Assembly (NCBI GenBank): GCA_032719365.1
Contig: CM064867.1
Span: 69,686,136 to 69,750,135 of the forward strand
Origin: Prinsepia uniflora
Lineage: Eukaryota > Streptophyta > Magnoliopsida > Rosales > Rosaceae
Reading direction: 5' to 3'
Length of the DNA stretch: 64,000 nucleotides
Below, one piece after another: positions 1 to 11,994 of this stretch; position 1 is the stretch's first letter, and every line of letters starts with the position of its first letter. Under the pieces are notes generated by a model. The model did not search any database, had not been told where the DNA came from, and worked only from the letters and a program-made list of their open reading frames with translations. A program made the translations under genes and the position numbers.

Positions 1-2557
1 CGCAGTACAAAATCTATGCCTCAGCCTCGGGGTCCTCACCAACCTCAGCAACACGACCTGGAGGGGTTACCAAAACATGAAGGGTGAGTGGGCCGAAACT
101 CAGGTTTGTAAAAACAGTATAATAAGAAAAATACATACTTTACCCCTCCGTTTTCCAAACATGCATGCATCAGTATTTAAAAACCATAAATACATGTAAT
201 ATATTACAAGCATCATATTAAGCCAGAAATGTAATATAAACCCAGCTACTGCACCATACACATCCGATATAGACATCCCAGATGTCCGACGTCCCTGACG
301 TCCAATAATGGTCACAGTCCCAAGGCTACGCGTGCCACCCGGGCTCTCAAGTCCCGAGTCCAATCTCCGAACCCAGTTCGGTTATGGCATCCCAAATGCC
401 TAGCGTCCCAGACGTCCAATAATAGCAATCCTGCTCCTGAGTCATCCTACGGTCCGGCACCTCCGTAGCATGACCCCTCGCAGGCAATGCACCGTGACCG
501 CTCCGGGGTACCACGTCCAGAGGAGACAGTATCATACGGTGGATTATACAGTGCAGTACCCAAGATAGTCATCGTATCCACAAGTATATGTAACTAGATA
601 TATACAATATAAAACAGTATTCATTTTCCGTAAAACGGGCCTCAGCCCAACACCGTAAGACGTGTCACAGCCGTAAATCGAGATAATCAAAATCCATTAA
701 TGATTCACGCACACATTTAGATATACGGAAATGAAAACGGTTATGCATGCAAGAGTTAATAAAAACGGGCCCACTCATAGTACGCTCCCGCTGCGAATAA
801 CGCGCGTACGAACTTGTCTCCGGAGTTAACGTAAGTTTCCTGTCATTTCCAATCACACACAAGTGTCATTATAGGTCCTTAAAATACCCTCAAAAAGTCC
901 AAAACAGAAACCGGTTCGGGAAAGCCGGCCAACACGCTTCCCGAGACATCCGGCCCTAAACTGACCTTCCTCACTATCTCAGATCAACATGGTTATTTCA
1001 TAGAAAATGTCCAAAATGATGAAAGGATTAAAAGTCATGTTGACCGTGATGCGAGATAGTGCTCAACGCGCCCTCACACGCCGCCCAAAGTGGCTGCGCG
1101 TGAAAGTCAAGCGCTGCTACAGTGTCACTGCTACAGTGTCACCGTCCTTGCCCGATTTACTGTAATTTGGGTCTGCGACCCGCGGGGTGACCCGATTAAT
1201 TAACCGTCCATTTCTACTTAATTTCATTCATTCTTGATTCTAACGTGTTCTAAAGTCGTTTAATTATAGTTCTTAGTCCTCTAATCATCTTGACAGGTCA
1301 ACAATCGTCCTACCTAAACCCGAATAGCTACACGGGTCAAACCTCAGAACACCTCCAAACTATCACCATTGTCCAATTAATTTATACAGAAGCATACTAG
1401 GACCTAGACTAACAAAGTAGAACCATCAATTGAACGAAACATCACCTGAAAGTAGCCGTCCAAACGCTGCGATTTCCTCTGCACACGGCGGTCACCGTCC
1501 CAGCTCCTCCGTGGCTGGTTGTCGTCGATTTTGATATGGACAGGTTCCAAATGTTCCCAGAAAGCTCACTCAATGATTGGTTTCATCCAAAAGGCCGTGG
1601 AAATTGAACTTGGATTTTCCCTCCAAACCGGTTTTTCTCAGAACTGGAACTTGGGTTCCTTGGCACACCACGTTCAACCCGCCTCAAAGACTGCTCGCAC
1701 AAGTTTCTGTCACTCCGAGAAGGCTTCCACGGTGCCTAGATTGGTCCCAAAACCCGTAGGAATTGAATTCGGAAATTTCCCCCCAAAGACCCGAAACTGT
1801 TTTTCCACGGTTTTCCTTCAGTCTCTCACAGTCCCTCAGCCTCAAACAGACGCCAATGAACCCGTCACTCACTCCCCTTGCGCGGTTAATCGATCAAAGA
1901 GTCCAACACCCGTGGGAGACACTCACAGATCGCATAGAACCCTGCAGCCCGCACACAGAGTCCATAACCGCATTTTCAATCCTACCCGTGGTCTGCAACA
2001 GCCTTAAACTACACTCCCACTAACTTAAACTACATAAACAAAACTCACAATCCAGTCCACTAGTGCCTTAAACAATTGCACGCCCACACACCCCACGGCG
2101 TGGCCGTGTGCCCTGTTTTTCACGGTTGCTGCTACAGTAACCGTGCAAAAAGACCAAAATGCCCTCCAACTTCCGTGACCCGCAACTCGGTCATCCGATG
2201 TCCGTTTCACGCGTTCCGCCTGTCGTTGTACTCAGGGCATCGAGACGAATCTAAAGGTCTTCGGGTCGTGTGATAATTCCCGGTACATCAAAAAGTCAAC
2301 TTTTTCCCCTAACTCGTCCAAATTACGGTAATGCCCCTGAACTTCCGATAGTCATAACTTTTTCCCTGATCGTCCGAATTGGACGTGCCACCTGTCTGTG
2401 AACTCGTGACGTCCCGAATTACGTCACGGTCACTGGTCAAAGTGCATTTGACCCATAAACCAAAAAGTCAACAATTGGCCATAATGCACAGGGGTAAAAT
2501 CGTCAATTCATACATTAAATTACAATATTACAATCTATGAATTTCCGGGGTGTTACA
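1..2557 (-). mobile_element. 3' LTR of Tekay-type Ty3/gypsy element E1 (left part cut by window edge)
   Basis: Positions 1-2557 repeat 7384-9966 almost base for base. The element runs on the minus strand, so this is its 3' LTR. About 245 bp at its U5 end lie before the window. The inner end reads TGTTACA and adjoins a purine tract. I counted roughly 50 substitutions against the other LTR by eye, about 2%. The other copy has an extra 26-bp tandem duplication near 9540-9570. The LTR holds the U3 palindrome module at 2406-2427 and an RY motif (ATGCATGCAT) near 160. Open frames inside it are not coding. Confidence 0.93.
2406..2427. promoter_or_regulatory. U3 inverted TGACG module, E1 3' LTR
   Basis: GTGACGT, 8 nt spacer, ACGTCAC: a perfect 7-bp inverted repeat with two TGACG half-sites (bZIP/TGA-type). 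It lies 130 bp from the LTR edge and is followed by GTCAA/TTGAC (W-box-like) motifs. The same module recurs in eight other LTR stretches of this window. Function is inferred. Confidence 0.55.
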
Positions 2558-2558
2558 A

Positions 2559-2568
2559 CCTTCCCTCC
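2559..2568 (-). other. Polypurine tract of E1
   Basis: On the minus strand this reads GGAGGGAAGG next to the 3' LTR, where plus-strand DNA priming is expected. Just upstream on that strand is the Tekay/Del signature around AATTTCGGGACGAAATTCC, which follows the polyprotein stop. Confidence 0.75.
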
Positions 2569-2590
2569 ATAAGGAATTTCGTCCCGAAAT

Positions 2591-3103
2591 TTAAGGAAAC
2601 AAATAAGGAAACTGTTCCCGCATCTGAGCCTCGGGCTCCCATGTGGCTTCTTCCACGGTCTGATTCCTCCAATGGACTTTCACGAGAGGAATCGTCTTCT
2701 GCCGTAGTACCTTGTCCTTCCTGTCCAAAATCTGTACTGGTTGTTCTTCAAAGCTCAAATCCTCTCGAAGCTCGATAGGTTGCTCCTCCAATACATGAGA
2801 GGCGTCACGTACGTACTTCCGCAACATGGACACGTGGAAGACGTCGTGAACCTTAGAAAGTTCTGGGGGTAAAGCCAATCTATATGCCACCCGGCCAATC
2901 CTCTCCACAATCTCATAAGGTCCAATGAAACGTGGACTCAGTTTTCCCCGTCGGCCAAAGCGAATAATCCCATTCCACGGGGACAACCTCAGGAAGACAA
3001 AATCTCCAACCTCGAATTCCAAATCTCGGATCCGTCTATCAGCATAACTCTTTTGGCGATCCTGTGCCGCCCTCAACCTCTCCTTGATAACACGGACTGC
3101 TTC
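2591..3103 (-). pseudogene. E1 integrase C-terminus and chromodomain (broken pol)
   Basis: This is the last part of the E1 polyprotein. It carries the integrase C-terminal segment with a YADRR and FVFLRLSPW context and a GPYEI motif, then a chromodomain-like end (VKVHWRN, EEATWEPE) as in plant chromoviruses of the Tekay/Del clade. The chromodomain is thought to guide integration to particular chromatin. The frame is continuous with the upstream segment except for one in-frame TAG at 3104-3106, which looks like a CAG-to-TAG change. The segment ends in a natural TAA just before the PPT region. Confidence 0.85.
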
Positions 3104-4489
3104 CTAGGTGATATCCATCAACTCCGGCCCTACGGCCGCTTGCTCCCCAATCTCCATCCAGCAGATAGGTGTCCTACACTGTCGACCATACAGGGCCTCG
3201 TAGGGGGTCATCCCGATACTCGCCTGGTAGCTGTTGTTGTAAGAAAATTCCATCAAAGGTAAGTGAGTATCCCACGAATCCGGAAATTGCAGTACACAAG
3301 ATCTCATCATGTCCTCCAGGGTCTGAATAGTCCTCGCAGACTGTCCATCGGTCTGTGGATGGAAAGCAGTACTGAAACGCAGTTTCGTTCCCAAGGTAGC
3401 CTGCAAACTCCGCCAGAACCTGGAAGTGAAACGCGGATCGCGATCGGACACGATCGACTCCGGCGTACCATGAAGTCGGATGATCTCCTTCACGAACAAT
3501 TGAGCCAGTCGGTTCGGTTTGTAAGTCTCTTGTACTGGCAGAAAATGTGCTGACTTCGTTAATCGGTCTACAATCACCCAAACTCCGTCAAATCCACTCC
3601 GGGTCCTTGGTAACTTAAAGACAAAGTCTATGGTGATGTGGTCCCACTTCCACTCGGGAATCGGTAGTGGCTGCATAGCCCCATACGGTCTCTGCCGCTC
3701 CACCTTAACCTGCTGACAGGTTAAGCATCTGCTCACAAACCCAGCAATGTCTCTCTTCATCCCTGGCCACCAATAATAGTTCCGGAGGGTACGGTATATC
3801 TTTGTACCTCCCGGGTGCATAGCATACGCTGAACTGTGGGCCTCCTCCAAAATCTCGGCCCGTAACTCTGTCTCTGCTGGCACACACAAACGGCCCAATT
3901 TCACAAGTGCCCCATCGTCTCGGATTGTAAAGTCCTGCCGTTCCCCAGCCTCAACTTCAATCCTGTAGATGCACAATATCGGGTCCTGAAGTTGCGCCTC
4001 AATGATCCGATCAACCAACACTGGCCGTACATGGAAACTGGCCAATAAAGCTTCATGCTCATCCGTATCTAGGCTAACCCCAGCCTTCCGGAGTTCCACC
4101 AGTAAAGGAAGATACACCATCCTCAGGTGTGCAATTGATCCCGCTGATTTCCTGCTGAGCGCATCTGCCACCACATTAGCCTTACCCGGATGGTACTCGA
4201 TCGTACAGTCGTAGTCCTTGATCAACTCCAACCATCTCCGTTGCCTCAAGTTGAGTTCCTTCTGGGTAAATAGATACTTCAGGCTTTGGTGGTCGGTGTA
4301 TATCCTGCACGTTGCACCGAAAAGGTAATGTCTCCAGATCTTCAAAGCATGAACTACCGCCGCCAACTCCAAATCATGGGTAGGGTAATTCAACTCATGA
4401 GTTTTTAGCTGCCGTGATGCGTAAGCGATCACCTTACCATTCTGCATTAATACGCATCCCAAACCTTGTAGTGAGGCATCACTAAAAAA
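3104..4489 (-). pseudogene. E1 RNase H and integrase core (broken pol)
   Basis: In reading order: RNase H (ASRQLK, TDHQSLKYLF, ADALSRK), the integrase HHCC zinc finger (H..H..CLTC), then the DDE core with IDFVFKLP, VSDRDPRF and HPQTDGQS. The third catalytic residue is altered. Where the family has Glu (GQSER) this copy has Ala, codon GCG at 3337-3335, exactly 35 residues after the second Asp. E4 keeps the Glu. A run of six T on the coding strand (plus 4484-4489) is one longer than the frame needs, so RT and RNase H are out of phase. Integration by this copy's own enzyme is therefore unlikely. Confidence 0.9.
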
Positions 4490-5612
4490 CTACAAACTCT
4501 CCACTGTTGTCGGGCAATGCAAGGATAGGAGCAGTGGTCAAGCGATACTTCAACTCCTGGAAACTCTGCTCACACTGCTCGTCCCAGATGAACTTCACTC
4601 ATTTCCTGGTCAAACGAGTCAACGGTGCAGCAATCTTGGAGAAACCTTCCACAAATCTCCGGTAGTAGCCTGCCAATCCGACAAAACTCCGCACCTCTGT
4701 CACTGTCGTCGGTCTGGCCCAGTTGGTCACCGCCTCCGTTTTCTGGGGATCCACGCTGATCCCATCAGCCGAAATCACATGTCCCAGAAAACTAATGCTG
4801 CTCAGCCAAAACTGACACTTACTCAGTTTGGCGTACAACCGTTCATGTCTCAGCTTCCCTAACACCAACCGTAGGTGTTCCTCATGTGCTCGGGCACTTC
4901 CCGAGTACACCAAGATGTCATCGATGAACACAATCACAAACTTGTCCAGGTAAGGTCGGAAAACTCTATTCATCAGATCCATGAATGCTGCTGGAGCATT
5001 CGTCAAACCAAAAGGCATCACTAGAAACTCATAGTGTCCGTAACGAGTTCGAAATGCCGTCTTCAAAATATCCCCCTCCGCAATCCTCAGCTGATGATAC
5101 CCAGATCTCAAATCAATCTTCGAGAAGCACTGTGCTCCCCGCAACTGGTCGAATAAGTCATCGATCCTGGGTAGAGGATACTGGTTCCTCAGCGTCACCT
5201 TGTTCAGCTGTCGGTAATCCACACACAATCGGAGACTCCCCTCCTTCTTCCTCACAAACAACACCGGTGCTCCCCACGGTGAAGTACTCGGTCGGATGAA
5301 TCCCAACTCGACCAACTCCTGTAACTGTGTTTTGAGTTCCCGTAATTCTGCTGGCGCCATCCGGTACGGTGCCTAAGATATAGGTCGGGTACCGGGGAGT
5401 AGTTCAATGGTAAACTCAATCTCCCGCGGTGGTGGTAATCCAGGTAGATCTTCCGGGAACACATCCGAAAACTCCCGCACCACAGGTATCTCCTCGATAC
5501 TCGGAGTATCAACTCGCTCCGACACAACGTGTGCCAAATAGCCCTGGCATCCCTTCCGTAGAAGTTTAGTACCAGCAAGTGAAGAAATCACTTCAGGCAG
5601 TGAACCATCTCG
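4490..5612 (-). pseudogene. E1 reverse transcriptase (broken pol)
   Basis: This is a Ty3/gypsy reverse transcriptase with LCVDYRQLN, KIDLRSGYHQL, MPFGLTNAPAAF and the catalytic box FIDD at 4928-4917, the usual gypsy variant of YVDD. The three catalytic Asp positions are present. The frame is interrupted by TAG at 5375-5373 (Gln expected) and TGA at 4601-4599 (Gly expected). The long ORF from 5360 to 4599 covers the fingers, palm and start of the connection. The protein is Tekay-like in overall similarity and C-terminal structure. Confidence 0.9.
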
Positions 5613-7025
5613 CTACCCCTGAAAGGTAACTTCCGGCAAACCCGGACTCCACAGAAACACTTGCCGACTACAGCAATCAATAAGCGACCCATGCTCCGCT
5701 AACCAATCCATCCCGAGAATCACGTCGAATTCATGGATGCCCATAATAATCAAGTCTGCAGGCAGATCCACCTCCTCAATTCTCACCGGGCACCTCCGAA
5801 TCACCTGATTCACCAAGTACACGACGCCCATAGGTGTGCCAACACCCATCTCTCTATCTAAGGCTGATACCTCACAATCTAACATACCAGCACAACGCCT
5901 AGAAATAAAAGAATGTGTAGCCCCCGCATCCAACAATACTCGCACAATAAGGTTCGAGATATGAAGTGTACCTGTAATCACATCTGGGGCTGACCTCGCC
6001 TGCTGCTGAGTCACTGCAAAAACACGAGCACTGGGCCCCGCATTCTGTCCGCACCCACGTGCGCCACGTCCAACGCCCTGTCCTCGGCCTCCGGCAGTGT
6101 TGGAAGCCGAACTCTGTGCAACACTAGCACCTCCAGTATCGTTGTTCCTCGACAATGACGGGCAATCTCGGGCATAGTGGCCCGCTCCTCCGTAAGCAAA
6201 ACAATTAACTGTCCTCGGTCCATCCCAAGACCCTCCTGATGCACCACTCCAAGACTGATGCTGCCCAGCACTGGATCTCGATCCGCCCCTCTGAGAGCCC
6301 CCTGATCGACCTGACCAGCCACGACCCCGCAATGATGTGGGTGCTCCTCGATAACTTCCCCCCTTAGAGATCTTCCAGCCAGTTGATCCCGGATGGGGAC
6401 GATCCCGGCGCCGCCCCTCGCCTGATGATTGTCGCGCCTGGTGTGCCGCCAGACTGGCCTCGACACGAACTGCAGCGTCGACCATGTCCCTTAGAGTCGC
6501 ATAAGTGGCAGCCGTCACACCTGTCCGTATCTCTCCTCGGAGCCCCAACTCAAACCTCTGACATCTGTCCTCCTCAGTACTCACAAAAGCTGCTGCAAAA
6601 CGGGAAAGCTTCCCGAAAGCCTGCTCATAGTCTGCCACAGACATGTCCCCCTGCTCCATTCGCAGGAACACTGCCTCTCGTGCTGCGCGAAAAGATCGCG
6701 GGTAGTACTGATCTAGGAACCGAGCACGAAAGACGTCCCATGTGGTGGTACGAACAGACCACCCCGACATCTCCAGGCCCTGCCACTATCGGTAAGCTCC
6801 GCCTTCCAGTAAGAAGGCCGCCAAAGTCACCCGCTCGCCGGGTGGGCAATGCATCACAGTAAAGATTCTTTCCCATTTATAAATCCACTCGTAGGCATCC
6901 TCGGGGTCAGATCCCCCATTGAAAGGTGTGGCTCCCAACCGTTGAGCCCGCTCAATACTGGCACATTCCATCTCTCTCTCAATTTCCTCGGCGGTCCGTG
7001 CTGAAGAGACTCTCCTCGGAGGCAT
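5613..7025 (-). pseudogene. E1 gag and protease (broken)
   Basis: The start MPPRRV at 7025 fits the family. Gag has the WERIF and FLDQYYP landmarks of retrotransposon gag, a basic Arg/Gly/Ser-rich stretch and one CCHC zinc knuckle near 6203-6162. In the knuckle the second Cys is Tyr (codon TAC at 6194-6192), so zinc binding is probably lost. Protease follows with LLDAGATHSFIS, catalytic Asp at 5930-5928. In-frame TAG codons occur at 6788-6786 (Trp expected) and 5615-5613 (Glu expected). The reading frame is otherwise maintained. Confidence 0.9.
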
Positions 7026-7123
7026 AACCAGCTGTTAAGAGGCATAGATTAGTTAACGCAATTCTTAGACTCGAAAAGTACCTTATATTAACCGCTAGTC
7101 TAACATGCTGACCACAACCTAGT

Positions 7124-7135
7124 GCTCTGATACCA
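7124..7135 (-). other. Primer binding site of E1 (initiator tRNA-Met)
   Basis: The minus strand reads TGGTATCAGAGC, complementary to the 3' end of plant initiator tRNA-Met. It is three bases inside the 5' LTR edge at 7139, which sets the element's orientation. Confidence 0.93.
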
Positions 7136-7138
7136 AGC

Positions 7139-9966
7139 TGACAGGAACCCGCCCCGATCCCCCGGGGACCACAAGGGGACGTGCCCTGCTCCCGTCTGAC
7201 ACCCGAACCGAAAATCCCGATTTTAGCCTTAAAAACTTAAATGCATAAATGTCCGAATTAAAAAGTCATACATAGTCCAAATTTAACAGATGTCAGACAA
7301 GGGATACGATTTAAAATACAAATCCGAGCACGACACTAGAAAGGAAAATCCTACGGGTGATCCGACCCGACAGGGGATCAGGTGCGCAGTACAAAATCTA
7401 TGCCTCAGCCTCGGGGTCCTCACCAACCTCAGCAACACGACCTGGAGGGGTTACCAAAACATGAAGGGTGAGTGGGCCGAAACTCAGGTTTGTAAAAACA
7501 GTATAATAAGAAAAATACATACTTTACCCCTCCATTTTCCAAACATGCATGCATCAGTATTTAAAAACCATAAATACATGTAATATATCACAAGCATCAT
7601 ATTAAGCCAAAAATGTAATATAAACCCAGCTACTGCACCATACACATCCGATATAGACATCCCAGATGTCCGACGTCCCTGACGTCCAATAATGGTCACA
7701 GTCCCAAGGCTACGCGTGCCACCCGGGGTCTCAAGTCCCGAGTCCAATCTCCGAACCCAGTTCGGTTATGGCATCCCAGATGCCTAGCGTCCCAGACGTC
7801 CAATAATAGCAATCCTGCTCCTGAGTCATCCTACGGTTCGGCACCTCCGTAGCATGACCCCTCGCAGGCAATGCACCGTGACCGCTCCGGGGTACCACGT
7901 CCGGAGGAGACAGTATCATACGGTGGATTATACAGTGCAGTACCCAAGATAGTCATCGTATCCACAAGTATATGTAACTAGATATATACAATATAAAACA
8001 GTATTCATTTTCCATAAAACGGGCCTCAGCCCAACACCGTAAGACGTGTCACAGCCGTAAATCGAGATAATCAAAATCCATTAATGATTCACGCACACAT
8101 TTAGATATACGGAAATGAAAACGGTTATGCATGCAAGAGTTAATAAAAACGGGCCCACTCATAGTACGCTCCCGCTACGAATAACGCGCGTACGAACTTG
8201 TCTCCGGAGTTAACGTAAGTTTCCTGTCATTTCCAATCACACACAAGTATCATTATAGGTCCTTAAAATACCCTCAAAAAGTCCAAAACAGAAACCGGTT
8301 CGGGAAAGCCGGCCAACACGCTTCCCGAGACATCCGGCCCTAAACTGACCTTCCTCACTATCTCAGATCATCATGGTTATTTCATAGAAAATGTCCAAAA
8401 TGATGAAAGGATTAAAAGTCATGTTGACCGTGATCCGAGATAGTGCTCAATGCTCCCTCACGCGCCACCCAAAGTGGCTGCGCGTGAAAGTCACGCGCTG
8501 CTACAGTGTCACTGCTACAGTGTCACCGTCCTTGCCCGATTTACTGTAATTTGGGTCTGCGACCCGCGGGGTGACCCGATTAATTAACCGTCCATTTCTA
8601 CTTAATTTCATTCATTCTTGATTCTAACGTGTTCTAAAGTCGTTTAATTATAGTTCTTAGTCCTCTAATCATCTCGACAGGTCAACAATCGTCCTACCCA
8701 AACCCGAATAGCTACACGGGTCAAACCTCAGAACACCTCCAAACTATCACCATTGTCCAATTAATTTATACAGAAGCATACTAGGACCTAGACTAACAAA
8801 GTAGAACCATCAATTGAACGAAACATCACCTGAAAGTAGCCGTCCAAACGCTGCGATTTCCTCTGCACACGGCGGTCACTGTCCCAGCTCCTCCGTGGCT
8901 GGTTGTCGTTGATTTCGATATGGACAGGTTCCAAATGTTCCCAGAAAGCTCACTCGGTGATTGGTTTCGTCCAAAAGGAAGTGGAAATTTAACTTGGATT
9001 TTCCCTCCAAACCGGTTTTTCTCAGAACTGGAACTTGGGTTCCTGGGCACACCACGATCAACCCGCCTCAAAGACTGCTCGCACAAGTTTCTGTCACTCC
9101 TAGAAGGCTTCCACGGTGCCTAGATTGGTCCCAAAACCCATAGGAATTGAATTCGGAAATTTCCCCCAAAGACCCGAAACTGTTTTTCCACGGTTTTCCT
9201 TCAGTCTCTCACAGTCCCTCAGCCTCAAACAGACGCCAATGAACCCGTCACTCACTCCCCTTGCGCGGTTAATCGATCAAAGAGTCCAACACCCGTGGGA
9301 GACACTCACAGATCGCACAGAACCCTGCAGCCCGCACACAGAGTCCATAACCGCATTTTCAATCCTACCCGTGGTCTGCAACAGCCTTAAACTACACTCC
9401 CACTAACTTAAACTACATAAACAATACTCACAATCCAGTCCACTAGTGCCTTAAACAATTGCACGCCCACACACCCCACGGCGTGGCCGTGTGCCCTGTT
9501 TTTCACGGTTGCTGCTACAGTAACCGTCCAAAAAGACCAAAATGCCCTCAGGGCAGAAATTACCAAAATGCCCTCCAACTTCCGTGGCCCGCAACTCGGT
9601 CATCCGATGTCCATTTCACGTGTGCCGCCTGTCGTTGTACTCAGGGCATCGAGACGAATCTAACGGTCTTCGGGTCATGTGAAAATTCCCGGTACATCAA
9701 AAAGTCAACTTTTTCCCCTAACTCGTCCAAATTACGGTAATGCTCCTGAACTTCCGATAGTCATAACTTTTTCCCTGATCGTCCGAATTGGACGTGCCAC
9801 CTGTCTGTGAACTCGTGACGTCCCGAACTATGTCACGGTCACTGGTGAAAGTCCATTTGACCCATAAACCAAAAAGTCAACAATTGGCCATAATCCACAG
9901 GGGTAAAATCGTCAATTCATACATTAAATTACAATATTACAATCTACGAATTTCCGGGGTGTTACA
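7139..9966 (-). mobile_element. 5' LTR of Tekay-type element E1 (complete, 2828 bp)
   Basis: In plus orientation it runs from TGACAGG next to the PBS to GTTACA at 9966. The five bases after it, ACGAT, would be the target duplication, but the other flank is outside the window. The start resembles the LARD LTRs at 23940 and 29426 (TGACAGG.ACCC, CCCCCGGG, CTGCTCCCGT). It holds the U3 module at 9815-9836, and a minus-strand TATA-like stretch lies near 8765-8770. It is inserted in an older LTR that resumes at 9967. Confidence 0.93.
9815..9836. promoter_or_regulatory. U3 inverted TGACG module, E1 5' LTR
   Basis: GTGACGT, 8 nt, ATGTCAC: the inverted repeat has one mismatch compared with the 3' LTR copy. 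It is 130 bp from the LTR edge. Confidence 0.5.
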
Positions 9967-10804
9967 ACGATCTCTCACTGCTTCTCTGTTTTTCTGGTTT
10001 TCCCCGTGAACTCCCACTTCGCACACACACAAGCACGACACCTCCCAACTCACTCACTGTCTCTCTCTCAATCTCTGGTCACTCTCCACTCACCAGACAC
10101 ACCAACACTCACGACCACCATCTAATTTCCCCAATCTCTCACTCTCTGTTTCTCTCTGGTTCGAACAAACACGAGCACATACCCATATAATTGGAGCCGT
10201 GCTTCCTAGAACCAACCAGGCTCCTAGCACATGTCACAATCTCCTCAAGCCTCACACAAAAATCTCCCCTCTGCCCTAGACACTTGTCCAAATCCGGCTG
10301 CACCAAGCCCAAAGTACGAAAGACTAAACTGCCCTTCCTTTTACGTCAAAATTACCATTTTTCCACTACCTTTCTAGACCCGTAACGCACACATCCTAAC
10401 TCCGATGAATACGTGCCACCTGTCAGTGAACTCAGGATGACGAGGTCTACCTAGCGGTCCTAGGTCAACGTGTCAAAACCCGATCGTACGAAAAGTCAAC
10501 TTTTCCCCCTATTTTAACCAAATTACGGTAATGCCCCAACCTTCCGAAAATCATAACTTCCTCCTCGGATGTCGGAATCGGGCGTACCACCTGTCTACGA
10601 ATTCGTGACGTCCCGAACTACGTCACAGTAATCCTTCAATACCCAATTGACCGCTCGAACTAAAAGTCAACTATTGGCCCAGACTATGGGCAAAATCGTC
10701 ATTCTACACCAACGGACCTATCGGAACCAACTAACCACCGATTAATCTCACTAACCCCATCTTAATCACAGTCTTAACCCTAATTTCCAGGACGGGTCTT
10801 TACA
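9967..10804 (-). mobile_element. Fragment S0 of an older Tekay/LARD-type LTR, split by E1
   Basis: This stretch matches the right part of the solo LTR S1 (about 21180-22027), including the doubled U3 module and the end GGACGGGTCTTTACA. Its remainder should lie to the left of the window, beyond E1. It ends at 10804, directly against the interrupted 5' LTR of E4, with TGTGA (10805-10809) as the likely target duplication. Whether it is a solo LTR or part of a full element cannot be seen here. Confidence 0.75.
10605..10626. promoter_or_regulatory. U3 inverted TGACG module, S0
   Basis: GTGACGT, 8 nt, ACGTCAC: a perfect 7-bp inverted repeat, 178 bp from the LTR edge. Confidence 0.5.
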
Positions 10805-11908
10805 TGTGAACTTATAGAGTCCGTTAGTGACCTTTGGTATGTTTTGGACAGGCCAGAGACTGTGACTTAGCTTCAGAACAGGTTTGGACGGTTCGATTGT
10901 GCATCGAGGATCGTGTATGAATGGGTTTTTGAATTCTACATGGATTGCATGCATAAATGTTTTCACTATATTACTATATGATTGGATTTGGATTACTCTT
11001 GACATTATTCATGGATGATTTATACGTATTACGTTGTTTTGGGCATGAGACCCGTCTAGATATTATCGTTTGGTTTTGGAATAAAACATGGATTTCATTG
11101 GTTATACTATTGCACTGTAAATACTGACCTTTTGGATAGTTGTCTCTTCCAGATGACTTGGTACCTTGAAGTAGTCATGACGCATTGCTTGAAAGGGGTC
11201 GCTCTACGTGAGAAACTGTTGAAAGGCTCAGGATCAGGATTGCTTTAGACATCTGGGATGTCATACCCCGGACTGGGTTCGGGGAAGGGCTCAGAGTGAG
11301 ACCCTGAACAACACGCGTCGCCTTAGTACCGTGAATTTATTAGACGTGTGGGACGTCAGACATTTAGGATGTCAGGGTCGGGATATACGGTGCACTATTA
11401 TGATGGATATATATATATATATATATATTCTATTGCATGTGATTATATGATTTTATGATTCAGTTATGATTCCCTACTTTTTGACTCAAATGCATGCATG
11501 TTTGAAAATAGAGGGGTAAAACATTATTTTATTATCTTTTGAATGGTTTTGAACTATTGTTTATTTTTGGCCCACTCACACTTTCATTGTTTTCTTGACC
11601 CCTCCAGGCCGTGACACCGAGGTAGAGGCTGATCCGGAGGCCGAGGCATAGTAGTTTATCGTTGTGCACCTGAAAACCCGTTCTAGGTAGGTTGAGCATT
11701 TTTTTTGTAGTCTGATATTTGTGCTCACTTTTTGTATTGCATTATCCTTGGTCTAACAATGTAGAACCCTAATTAATTTGGTTATGTTTAACTTTATTTG
11801 AATTTTAAAACTCGTTAAGGGTATTTTCGGCATTCTTTAGGGTTGTTGTCGGACGAAAGCATGGTACATCCCCGGGTGATCCTAGTGGGATCAGGATGGG
11901 TCTTGTCA
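10805..11908 (+). mobile_element. Remaining 3' part of the 5' LTR of Tekay-type element E4
   Basis: It matches the right half of the E4 3' LTR (about 17533-18223) and ends GGGTCTTGTCA just before the PBS. It also holds about 420 bp (roughly 10978-11395) that the 3' LTR lacks. That block contains ATGTC/GACGTC-rich repeats like those in the E1 LTR. A (TA)n tract lies near 11404-11428. The U3 part of this LTR was displaced to the left by insertion of S0 and E1. Confidence 0.8.
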
Positions 11909-11911
11909 GCT

Positions 11912-11927
11912 TGGTATTAAAGCAGAG
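11912..11927 (+). other. Decayed primer binding site of E4
   Basis: It reads TGGTATTAAAGCAGAGC, recognisable as the initiator tRNA-Met PBS (TGGTATCAGAGC) with an insertion and substitutions, three bases after the LTR end. Confidence 0.6.
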
Positions 11928-11994
11928 CACTAGGATAACGTATTGTACAATGCTTTAGATGTCATAACTAATATATGCCTCTTGAAATTTGTTC

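Noticed and set aside
1519..2007. 162-codon frame in the E1 LTR
   Set aside because: The matching place in the other LTR has an indel that shifts the frame, and there is no domain.
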